Positions 26,976 through 34,180 of a stretch of 35,659 nucleotides of DNA are shown piece by piece. Origin of the DNA: Massilia psychrophila (GTDB lineage: Bacteria; Pseudomonadota; Gammaproteobacteria; Burkholderiales; Burkholderiaceae_D); assembly GCF_002760665.1 (NCBI RefSeq), contig NZ_PDOB01000039.1, positions 1 through 35,659 of the forward strand, given 5' to 3'. The position numbers and the translations under genes were made by a program. The notes under the pieces were generated by a model. It was given only the letters and a program-made list of their open reading frames with translations, was not told the DNA's origin and did not search any database. Positions within the stretch are counted from its first letter, which is position 1, and each line of letters begins with the position of its first letter.

Positions 26976-28118
26976 ATGCGTATTGCCGCCGCCATGATTG
27001 GATTTTCTCTCGCGTTGGCCGCCGCGCCATCCGTTCATGCCCAGCAGGAAGTGCGGATCGGCAGCGCCGCGCCGGTGTCGGGCCCCACCGCCCACTCCGG
27101 CAAGGACACTGAAAACGGCGCCCGCCTGGCGATCGAAGACCTGAATGCCCAGGGCGCCACGATCAACGGCAAGAAAGTGCAATGGGTGTTGTTGACGGAA
27201 GATGACGGTGGCGATCCCAAACAGGGCACCGCAGTCGCCCAGAAGCTGGTCGATGCGGGTGTGGTGGCCGTGGTGGGCCACTTGAACTCGGGCACCACGG
27301 TGCCGGCCTCGAAGATCTATCACACTGCCGGTATTCCGCAAATTTCTCCGGCCGCCACTACGCCGCTGTACACCCAGCAAGGTTTTAAATCAGCGTTCCG
27401 GCTGGTCGCCAACGACAACCTGGTCGGCGCCGCGCTGGCGCGCTATGCGGCCAACACGCTCAGGGCGAAGCGGGTCGCCGTGATCGACGACCGCACCGCC
27501 TTCGGCCAGGGCCTGGCCGACGAATTCGTCAAGGGCGTAAAGGCAAGCAAAGGCGCGCTGCAGGTCGTCAGCCGCCAGTTCACCAACGACAAGGCGACCG
27601 ATTTTAATGCGATCCTGACCCAGATCCGCGCGCAGCGTCCCGACGTGATTTTCTATGGCGGCATGGACGCCGTGGCCGGCCCCATGCTGAAACAAATGAA
27701 GGCGCTCGGGATCGACGCCAAATTCGTCTCCGGCGACGGCGTCTGTTCCCAAAAGCTGCCGCTGCTGGCCGGCGACGCCGTCGGCGAAGACAAGGTCACG
27801 TGCGTGGTGGCCGGCGGCGTGAGCGCCGAGCAGGAAGCGGTGCTGGCCGATTTTACCGAGCGCTATCGCAAGCGTTTCAAGTTGGAGGTACAAACCTATG
27901 CGCCCTACGCCTACGACGCCGTGATGGTGTTTGCCGCGGCGATGCAGCAGGCGAAGTCAAGCGACCCGGCCATGTATCTACCAGTGCTGGCCAAAATCCG
28001 GCACCAGGGCGTGACCGGCAGCATTGCCTTCGAGCCTAACGGCGACCTGAGCAACGCAGCGCTGACCCTCTACACCTACCGCAACGGCAAGAAGACGAAA
28101 TTGCAAGTGGTGCGTTAG
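26976..28118 (+). CDS. Periplasmic branched-chain amino-acid-type ABC transporter binding protein
   Basis: A 380-aa protein with a full AAGGAGG ribosome site (26961-26967). Residues 1-22 (MRIAAAMIGFSLALAAAPSVHA) are a signal peptide. The mature protein begins QEVRIGSAAPVSGPTAHSGK, NGARLAIEDLNAQGATINGK, and continues VVGHLNSGTTVPASKIYHTA and PQISPAATTPLYTQQGF: the type I periplasmic binding fold of the LivJ/LivK family (Peripla_BP_6), which delivers Leu/Ile/Val or related amino acids to a LivHMGF permease. No permease or ATPase genes are adjacent, so it is an orphan binding protein here. Its immediate upstream region was rearranged by a Tn3 fragment, yet the gene itself is intact. Confidence 0.92.
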   Translation: MRIAAAMIGFSLALAAAPSVHAQQEVRIGSAAPVSGPTAHSGKDTENGARLAIEDLNAQGATINGKKVQWVLLTEDDGGDPKQGTAVAQKLVDAGVVAVVGHLNSGTTVPASKIYHTAGIPQISPAATTPLYTQQGFKSAFRLVANDNLVGAALARYAANTLRAKRVAVIDDRTAFGQGLADEFVKGVKASKGALQVVSRQFTNDKATDFNAILTQIRAQRPDVIFYGGMDAVAGPMLKQMKALGIDAKFVSGDGVCSQKLPLLAGDAVGEDKVTCVVAGGVSAEQEAVLADFTERYRKRFKLEVQTYAPYAYDAVMVFAAAMQQAKSSDPAMYLPVLAKIRHQGVTGSIAFEPNGDLSNAALTLYTYRNGKKTKLQVVR

Positions 28119-28150
28119 CGCCAAACAAGTGCTTGCCGGCGCCGTTTTTT
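28118..28150 (+). terminator. Terminator after the binding-protein gene
   Basis: The stem GCGCC (28118-28122) pairs with GGCGC (28138-28142), with an inner CAAG/CTTG pair continuing the hairpin. Six Ts (28145-28150) follow. It begins on the last base of the stop codon. Confidence 0.75.
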
Positions 28151-28295
28151 CACCTTGCCGCCTCGAGAATTATGTCAAATGCCGGGGGGCAGGGCCGTCC
28201 AAACCAATTCCCTGTTCTTTACACCTGCTAAAGCGATTGAAAAATGTGATTTATTCCTAAGCCACATTTATCAACACGAACACACCTTGCCGAGC

Positions 28296-28890
28296 GTGAA
28301 TTTTACCCCGGAGCAGCTCCGTTTTGCATCCATTCCCGCGCGCAGCGCCCGTGCCGATTTCGCCGGCAGCGGCTTGTCGTCCGATCTCGGCCCGGTTCTG
28401 CTGCGTGGAGTCGACCTCCAGATTGGCTTGACCCATATCGCCGCGGCCTTGCCTGACCGCCGCCATCGAAGTTACGTCAGCCATTCGTACCACGGTATAG
28501 TGCCGCAGCGAATCTACCAAATTGGCTGCGGTGACGACGACCGGAACGACTAAATGTTCAAGCGTGGCGCGGCTCGCTTGCCGTTCGACGGTGGCGCTGC
28601 GCTGACATCGGGGCCGACCATCTCGCGCGTCGAACATGCGGCGAGCCGCCAGGATATCTATCGTGTCAGCGAGGCCCTTGTAGCGCAATTCATTGCCAGC
28701 GTTGCCAATGCGCCAAAGAGCCTCATTCTCGAGCTGGATCCTGGCGTTCCATCACCGCCACGATGGTTCCACTTGCTACCTGCCGCTGATGATCTTCGAC
28801 GGCCAGTCGGGCGGCTTTGGCGATGAGAACGCAATGATCATGCGGCGCGTTTTAAAACTGATTCGCCCCCCGCTGAACAGGCCGAATTAA
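28296..28890 (+). pseudogene. Decayed IS1380-family transposase
   Basis: A continuous but broken match to IS1380-type transposases: GLSSDLGPVLLRGVDLQIGL, then ALPDRRHRSYVSHSY and RIYQIGCGDDDRND, then an in-frame TAA at 28551-28553 exactly where the family continues with a short ADAL..DP segment. It resumes in the same frame as MFKRGAARLPFDGGAALTSG, PTISRVEHAASRQDIYRV and SLILELDPG. A +1 frameshift near 28750 leads to CYLPLMIFDGQSGGFGDENA and MIMRRVLKLIRPP. The C-terminal third is absent. At least one stop, one small deletion, one frameshift and one truncation show an old, inactive insertion. Confidence 0.8.
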
Positions 28891-29014
28891 GTTTGTCAAA
28901 TCCGTTCTAATAAAATCAAAGACTTACATGTCTTATCGGCGAAGCAATGTTTGTCAAATTTTGCTCTGCAGAGGACCAGGCGCTCGGCAGTTGCGCGAAT
29001 AAAGTTTGTCAAAT
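28891..29014 (+). repeat. Three direct copies of an 11-bp motif at ~57-bp spacing
   Basis: GTTTGTCAAAT occurs at 28891-28901, 28949-28959 and 29004-29014, all in the same orientation and spaced 58 and 55 bp apart. The intervening sequences are not similar, so this is not a CRISPR or a tandem duplication. Regularly spaced short motifs of this kind are typical of multi-site transposase-binding ends. The repeats are exact; the interpretation is inference. Confidence 0.7.
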
Positions 29015-29053
29015 CACGACTTACGCTTGTTGAATCGTCACGAGTACTATAGA

Positions 29054-29118
29054 TGCTCTTGAGCCATAATTTTAGGCAGTCTGATCCGCTTGGATTCCAT
29101 AGGCACTCTTGAGCCATA
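29054..29118 (+). repeat. Two direct copies of CTCTTGAGCCATA
   Basis: CTCTTGAGCCATA occurs at about 29054-29066 and again at about 29106-29118, 52 bp apart in the same orientation, directly after the three GTTTGTCAAAT copies and just past the end of the broken exported-protein gene. No gene is visible in the whole 28891-29156 stretch. Confidence 0.65.
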
Positions 29119-29156
29119 TTCTGGGTTAAAGCAATGCCATACAGCTGAACCAATCG

Positions 29157-29595
29157 TCAATGCCGGGCCTGGCGTAACTCGCGTGGCAGCTGATACTCCG
29201 GACAATACCGATACGTCATGGATACGGCATTGATGGTTTGTGTGAAAGTCAGGGCATCGCGCACCATAACCTGTTGTCGCTCTGCTTGCCTGCGGCCGGG
29301 AGAGCTGCGCTGTCGAGGCAAATCTGGTCAACCGTAAAGCGGTTGCCTCTGCGAGTCTGTATGCTTACCCGGCAGGCACGGCTGGGAAAAGTATTGATAC
29401 CGCGGCCGTCATAATGGCGAATCGCAGCATGAGCCGGCGCTTTGCAACTGTTGTCACGCGTCACATAGATTCCGCGCTTGAGCTGGTAGACGCCCCCGGC
29501 TTGCTTGAGGTGTCAACGCTCGCCGATACGGTCGTGCCAGCACTAAGCATCGTAACGAGCAGGAGTCCCCGAGCGAGCCATCGTTTTTTCGTCAT
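29157..29595 (-). pseudogene. Frameshifted gene for a small exported protein (GIYVTRDNSC... type)
   Basis: Three segments in different frames join into one sensible protein of ~146 aa. Segment one is a signal peptide, MTKKRWLARGLLLVTMLSAG, ending near SASVD (start ATG 29593-29595). Segment two reads VYQLKRGIYVTRDNSCKAPA, then HAAIRHYDGRGINTF, RACRVSIQTRRGNRFTVDQI and CLDSAAL. Segment three reads VMVRDALTFTQTINAVSMTY, RYCPEYQLPRELRQARH, stop at 29157. Paired cysteines and beta-strand periodicity suggest a small disulphide-bonded periplasmic protein. I recall similar GIYV...SC..P.NAAIR.YDG proteins as uncharacterised exported proteins of Betaproteobacteria and Xanthomonadales. Two frameshifts (around 29480 and 29280) make it a pseudogene. 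Confidence 0.7.
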
Positions 29596-30003
29596 TGTTT
29601 CATACTTGTTTTGTCGGCAGCGTAGCCACGGCAGCGATTCTAACCGGACATGCGCAAAAAGGAATTCCGTTACAGAAGCACGACAATTTCGACCATTCGA
29701 TGACGACGCCGCACTGGCAGTACCGAGCCACGAATCGTTAGCGAGCTTGTTTCCTTATCGCCCCTATCGTGCGGAAATTAGGTAAATGCCACCGGTAAGC
29801 TCATCGATCGCCACTTCGCGATCGTGATGACATTCACCGGCGCGAAAGTCGCAAGTTTTATGATGTTGGAAGACAGCTTCGCCACATCCTTGGCAGCACG
29901 AAGTTACCGAAATGCCAAAAAATCATAAATTCTTCACCCGTTGAACTGTTGAGGCGAAATCTGCACGCCATATTTTGCAAACGTGAAGCGCTTGCACGGC
30001 CCC
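29596..30003. other. 400-bp stretch without recognisable genes
   Basis: All frames were read on both strands. The only long frame (29414-29785 plus) is largely the antisense of the exported-protein pseudogene and resembles no family. A short near-palindrome (CGATCG...CGATCG, around 29805-29825) is the only structure. It is probably intergenic or decayed DNA. Confidence 0.5.
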
Positions 30004-30004
30004 T

Positions 30005-30111
30005 GTGTCAGTACAGTTGTCGCGTCATCTGATTTATCGAGATTGTAGAGGGGGCGGAGTCAAAGACAGGCAATGAAGCACTATTCAGCAGAGCGCAAGG
30101 AAGCCATCTAG
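30005..30111 (+). mobile_element. Left-end fragment of an IS3-family element
   Basis: A TGTCAGTACAGTTGTCGCG end-like sequence lies at about 30006-30024. The reading frame MKHYSAERKEAI follows (ATG 30073-30075, TAG 30109-30111). It is the start of an IS3-type OrfA, a helix-turn-helix protein usually reading MKHYSAERKEA followed by Leu/Arg residues. The similarity stops after 12 codons, so only the extreme left end of the element remains, joined to the unrelated gene that ends at 30118. Confidence 0.6.
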
Positions 30112-30117
30112 AGGACG

Positions 30118-30333
30118 TCATTCAAGGGACAGTGGGCGCAGGCGCCCATCCACGTCGCGCATGTGACGGCGGTGCGCGTCATAGGGATAGACCGTCAGGT
30201 CGATGTTGGAAGTCTTGTCATGCACCGCCAACAGGTGCGCCACGAAAGCGGCGGCCGACAGCGGCACGGCGGTACCGAGCAGTACCCCGTTGCAGCAGAC
30301 GGTGACATGAAATTAAGCGAGTTGCAGTTCCAT
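30118..30333 (-). pseudogene. Small unrecognised gene interrupted by a TAA codon
   Basis: An ATG at 30331-30333 with an excellent GGAGGATC ribosome site starts MELQLA, then TAA (30313-30315). The same frame then stays open to TGA at 30118: FHVTVCCNGVLLGTAVPLSA, AAFVAHLLAVHDKTSNIDLT, VYPYDAHRRHMRDVDGRLRP, LSLE. The protein-like reading after the stop and the strong ribosome site indicate a ~71-aa gene killed by a single nonsense codon. I do not know the family. It lies 70 bp beyond the PAPS-reductase-like fragment on the same strand, so the two may once have formed an operon on a plasmid or integrative element. Confidence 0.6.
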
Positions 30334-30402
30334 TTTGATCCTCCACGAAAGTTCAAAAAAACAAACCAGGCGCCGGTGGCCGCCGCCTAGTTCAATTCAA
30401 AT

Positions 30403-30696
30403 TCATGCCGCTATACCCGTGATCTGTTCCAGGGTGCGGCGCCCATGCGTCCTGCTCGACATCATCATCACCTGGCGAGCGCTCTTCTTCAGGCTGGCGT
30501 AGTTCCTGTACACGTTCGGGTCGTTGACCAGCCAGGGCTGGGTTGTGATCAGTTGGGCCGTCCGCGTCAGGCTTTTGCCGTCAGCGTAGATGCAGAACAC
30601 GCACGAAAAGCGCTTCATGCCCAAGCTGTAGATAATGTGCGGCTTCTGGCCGGCGACCACGATCTTCGCGAAGACCTCTTCAGTCGCGACCTCCAA
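30403..30696 (-). pseudogene. C-terminal fragment of a PAPS-reductase-family protein
   Basis: 97 codons read EEVFAKIVVAGQKPHIIYSL, then GMKRFSCVFCIYADGKSLTR and, near the end, HGRRTLEQITGIAA. GMxRxSCxFCI with a following Leu-x-x-Ala helix and a terminal TLEQITGI match the C-terminal, cysteine-bearing part of PAPS-reductase-like (CysH superfamily) proteins carried on plasmids and phages. The N-terminal adenosine-phosphosulphate-binding half (PP-loop SxGKDS) is missing, as the frame begins inside the domain at 30696. It is therefore most likely a truncated remnant; a short independent protein is less likely. Confidence 0.6.
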
Positions 30697-30788
30697 TAGC
30701 GCCTTATTGAAAAACCAATGCCTGCCAAATTGATTAATGACAACGTGATATCTTTCGCCTTATTCAAATTCATTGATGAGGGGAGTTC

Positions 30789-32408
30789 ATGCAGATCAGG
30801 GTATATTTGGCTAATCGATATCCGTCGGCACCAGTATCGGGAGCCGACGCAGTCGTCTACATCGTTCCTTCGGCTAACAAATGGAATGACTTCGGGTACA
30901 GCCTTATGGTCGAGCTTGTCGTTCAGCTCAAAGAGACAGTGGTGCGACTGTCCACTGGCGTTAAATCCACCATCAATGGCGCCGTTGATACCAGCGCTTA
31001 TTTGGAGGGCCTCTCATCTCCTGTCGAGATTTCAACAACGGAAAATGACGGCAAGTTCGCGACCTTCCTCGGGCGCAAAGACAATTACCTTCAACTATTG
31101 GCGGCCACGTCACCGGATGTGGCGAGAGAGATCCTAATTGCCATACGCGACATTGCCGCCTACCGATTGTTTGCGCCAGATCAGGCCGAATTTCAAACGA
31201 CGCTCGAATCGGATGCCGTCCAGAAATCATTCCTGCGCACCAGCGAGGCGTATCTGACGTTCATTGGTCTAAAAAAGCTATTCGTAGTTCCTCGGGCAGA
31301 GACCATCGGGGCGATGCGGATCACCGAGCTAGAGTTTCTTGAAACTGTGTCGGACTCAGGCTCACTGATGACGTTGACATTTGCACCCGACCTGCTTGGA
31401 GAGAACCTGATCCATGCCATTATAGGCCGCAATGGCCTTGGCAAGACGAGACTGCTCATGGACGTAGCTTCGACGCTTTCAGGCTTGCCTCCATCAAATG
31501 TGTCATTGGACGCGAAAGAATGGGTGAGCGCGCTACTGAAGAAAAGCCGGCAGCGCGTGGTTGTGCTTACGCATGAGCCAGACAGATGGACCCGATTTCA
31601 CGAATCCAACGTCAAAATACTTCCGCTGAACGTTTTCGGTTCCGCCTGGACGAATTTGGGGCAGCCACTATTCGATCTTGCTCGCAGCTCGGCTGCTGAC
31701 AATTCGGACTTCAGCTGGACTGCATTACGCCGAATCGCTCGGGGTCACCTTCCAATCGAAAAGCTTCACTTTCCTCGCAGGGACGGGACGTATGTCCACT
31801 GGTCGAGAATCGAGAACACATTCGCCGGCGCGGAAGTGGCGGACGCTAGAGAATTTGACGCGACACAACCAATCGCTTTCATCGACGGTGACGGACAAAA
31901 ACTTGACATCAGCTCGGGGCAGAAAGTCATCCTGAATTTTCTGACTCGGCTTTTCGATGAAGCGCACGACCAAACGGTCTACTTGTTTGACGAGCCCGAA
32001 GTTCACCTGCATCCTCAATTCATATCGCTCGTCATGTTGGCCCTATACGATGCCCTTTCGGCAACTCGATCAGTAGCTGTGTTAGCAACGCATTCTCCAT
32101 ATGTGGTCCGCGAACTCGATAAGAGCTGCGTAACTGTACTGAGACCTAGCAAAGCAGACGGGGTCGACTTCGCTCGACCAACCTTGCAGACCCGTGGAGG
32201 CAACATCGGGGCAATTTCCGAGTTTGTGTTTGAGCATTCTAACGCGGAGTCCCTGACCCGGTCTCGCCTGCTCGAGTTTGTGATGGACCGGGGCACGGGC
32301 ATCGACAAAGGTTTACTGAAGGAGCTTGCAGGCTTGGTGGGTTCGGAAGGAATAAACCGAATTCCTGGCATCTTGGCGGAGGGTGACGATGCCAAACTAC
32401 CTGAGTAA
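30789..32408 (+). CDS. SMC-type AAA ATPase, PtuA-like, of a two-gene ATPase-HNH system
   Basis: A 539-aa ATPase, with GGGGAG about 5 nt before the ATG. Motifs in order: Walker A GRNGLGKT (residues 213-220), ABC-type signature ISSGQK (374-379), Walker B VYLFDEPEVHLHP (397-409, with the catalytic Glu), and a switch histidine in LATHSPYVVREL (His435). This is the AAA_15/AAA_21 class of OLD- and PtuA-like defence ATPases. Unusually, ~210 residues of unrecognised sequence precede Walker A, whereas PtuA-like ATPases usually start close to it. No TOPRIM domain is present. The gene overlaps the downstream HNH nuclease by 20 bp, so the two proteins probably form one complex. The C-terminus (EFVFEHSNAESLTRSRLLEF) may contact the nuclease. 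A role in phage defence is inferred from architecture. Confidence 0.85.
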   Translation: MQIRVYLANRYPSAPVSGADAVVYIVPSANKWNDFGYSLMVELVVQLKETVVRLSTGVKSTINGAVDTSAYLEGLSSPVEISTTENDGKFATFLGRKDNYLQLLAATSPDVAREILIAIRDIAAYRLFAPDQAEFQTTLESDAVQKSFLRTSEAYLTFIGLKKLFVVPRAETIGAMRITELEFLETVSDSGSLMTLTFAPDLLGENLIHAIIGRNGLGKTRLLMDVASTLSGLPPSNVSLDAKEWVSALLKKSRQRVVVLTHEPDRWTRFHESNVKILPLNVFGSAWTNLGQPLFDLARSSAADNSDFSWTALRRIARGHLPIEKLHFPRRDGTYVHWSRIENTFAGAEVADAREFDATQPIAFIDGDGQKLDISSGQKVILNFLTRLFDEAHDQTVYLFDEPEVHLHPQFISLVMLALYDALSATRSVAVLATHSPYVVRELDKSCVTVLRPSKADGVDFARPTLQTRGGNIGAISEFVFEHSNAESLTRSRLLEFVMDRGTGIDKGLLKELAGLVGSEGINRIPGILAEGDDAKLPE

Positions 32409-33309
32409 GCCGAATTGGTCCGATTTTCGCGAGCTCAGGCGGCACTGTGCTAACGACTCGGATCTGCAGGCGCTACATCCTAGTCTACGCAAGTCTTACG
32501 AACACTATTGGTCTGCTTGTCGTGCCCCATTTCTCGCATGGAAGTTTGCAAATAGCCTGGAAATTGTGGCCGCAGAGCGAATGAGGGCGAAGTACAAATC
32601 CGGCGGAAAGCTGGCCAAGTTCATTAAAGGTCGACTAACACAGTTGCAAGGCCTGAATGCCTGCCCATACTGCGGTTTGCAAAAAAACGTGACAACGGAC
32701 CACTATCTGCCGAAGGAACATTTCCCCCAATTTGCTAGCCTCAGCCGAAATTTGGTTCCGAGTTGCACGGACTGCCAAGGTAGTGGGGCTAAAGGTCAAT
32801 GGTTCCCGGGCTATCGGTACAAACAGAAACCTCTGCGCGAACCGCGTGGAAGGGGTCCATTGAACCGCCTGCTACATCCCTACTTCGATACGTTCCTCCG
32901 CAATCGTGTCCTTCGAATCGAATTCGAGCCAGAGGAGCTGCTGAGCGACATCAACCTTTTCGTCACTGCAAAGAATCGAGCGCATCGACGGCTGGTGCAA
33001 TTTCATATCGAGAAAATCAATCTGCCGAGGGAAGCCGGCTGGGCAATAAGGACTTATTGGACAGGGCTGATCTCACGGATACAGATGAACCCGACTCATG
33101 CAACCAACCTAAGCGTACTGAAACAGTTCTTGAAGGAAGAGATGTCGAGATCGCATGGAGAGTGTAAGAGCCTGAATAGCATTGAGTTTGTTTTTTACTA
33201 CTCTGTTCACAGCGCCCCGAAGAAACTCCAGTTTCTCCTTAACATAGCTAAACAGCCGGTTCCACCGCCTAACAATAAATCACTTCCCAAAGGAAAGCGC
33301 TACCGGTAG
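32389..33309 (+). CDS. HNH endonuclease, PtuB-like partner of the ATPase
   Basis: A 306-aa nuclease started at the ATG at 32389, which has GGCGGAGGG ending 5 nt upstream; a GTG at 32383 overlaps that ribosome site. The zinc-bound HNH core is CPYCGLQKNVTTDHYLPKEH (Cys92, Cys95, Asp104-His105), then SRNLVPSCTDCQ (Asn121, Cys126, Cys129), giving C-x2-C...DH...N...C-x2-C. In most relatives the residue after the last Cys is Asn, followed by a Lys two or three residues on; here it is CQGSGAKG. The ~90 residues before the core are helical and the ~165 after it have no recognised domain. PtuB-type nucleases cut DNA in Septu defence under control of the ATPase. The 20-bp overlap places both under one promoter. 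Confidence 0.85.
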   Translation: MPNYLSKPNWSDFRELRRHCANDSDLQALHPSLRKSYEHYWSACRAPFLAWKFANSLEIVAAERMRAKYKSGGKLAKFIKGRLTQLQGLNACPYCGLQKNVTTDHYLPKEHFPQFASLSRNLVPSCTDCQGSGAKGQWFPGYRYKQKPLREPRGRGPLNRLLHPYFDTFLRNRVLRIEFEPEELLSDINLFVTAKNRAHRRLVQFHIEKINLPREAGWAIRTYWTGLISRIQMNPTHATNLSVLKQFLKEEMSRSHGECKSLNSIEFVFYYSVHSAPKKLQFLLNIAKQPVPPPNNKSLPKGKRYR

Positions 33310-33380
33310 TACCTGACCATTGTCGCGGTAACGATGCGATAATTGAAAATGAACTCCCGGGTCACGTGGCCGCCATCGCA

Positions 33381-34087
33381 GGGAGGCTTTGTTGCATAAA
33401 CAAAGCAGGACGCCTTGCTATTTGGGGTTCCGGTAGGCTTGGCGCATGGAATCTCCTGCTCAGAAATACCGTACAACGAACTGGAAGGCGTACAACGCAG
33501 CACTCAAAGCACGTGGCTCGCTCTTGATCTGGCTAGACTCCGGCATGTGCTGGCACGGCAAGCCCAGTGGCAAGCGTGGACGCTGCCAGAAGTACAGTGA
33601 AGAAGCCATTCAGTTCTGCCTGACGATGAAGAGCTTGTTCAATCTGCCGTTGCGTCAGGCGATGGGGATGGTGCAAAGCCTGCTCAAGCTAGCCGGCCTG
33701 GACTGGCAGGTGCCTGATTTCAGTACCGTCAGCCGGCGTCAAAAGCATCTCGCCGTGACGAATGGGGCACACGCGACGACGACAGGATTACACCTCCTGG
33801 TCGACAGCACGGGCATCAAGATGCTCGGCGAGGGCGAGTGGAAAACGAAGAAGCATGGCGCCGCTTACCGTCGCCGGTGACGCAAGTTTCACCTGGGAAT
33901 TGACGCCGCCTCGCTGGAAATCCGGGCTATTGAAGTGACCGATAACACTAACGGCGATGCGCCCATGCTGCCGCGCCTGCTTGAGCAGATCAGCCTTGAT
34001 GAGCCTATCGCGAGCGTCAGTGGTGACGGTGCCTACGACACAAAAGGCTGCCATGAAGCCGGGCCGAAGACGGGCCTGTCAATCTGA
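33381..34087 (+). mobile_element. IS5-family element, left part only
   Basis: It begins with an IS5-type terminal repeat (GGGAGGCTTTGTTGCATAAA, 33381-33400) 72 bp after the HNH gene, and contains most of the transposase gene. No right inverted repeat is present: similarity ends at about 34075, shortly before the stop of the opposite-strand HNH_2 nuclease gene. Confidence 0.75.
33446..34087 (+). pseudogene. IS5-family transposase with TGA stop and lost C-terminus
   Basis: The frame reads MESPAQKYRTTNWKAYNAAL, RQAMGMVQSLLKLAGLDWQV, PDFSTVSRRQKHLAV and HLLVDSTGIKMLGEGEWKTK (first catalytic Asp). It then meets TGA (33878-33880) where relatives have Trp in RRVWRKIHLGI. The same frame continues RKFHLGIDAASLEIRAIEVT and SVSGDGAYDTKGCHEA (second Asp), and ends in unrelated sequence, TGLSI-stop. 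The third acidic residue is lost. The element is dead through both a nonsense codon and a truncation. Confidence 0.85.
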
Positions 34088-34180
34088 TAATTTTTTGAAA
34101 TTGTATTGATAGATATTCTCAGCCTTCTTCCTTGCATAGGTTGCGTTCATTTATGGAGTGGGAAGCTCACATGAACCAGT

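Noticed and set aside
28891-29014. Possible CRISPR array
   Set aside because: Only three 11-bp repeats, too short for CRISPR repeats, and no cas genes nearby.
30789-33309. Retron with PtuAB effector
   Set aside because: No reverse-transcriptase frame (no YxDD motif) lies within the island, and upstream DNA holds only remnants.
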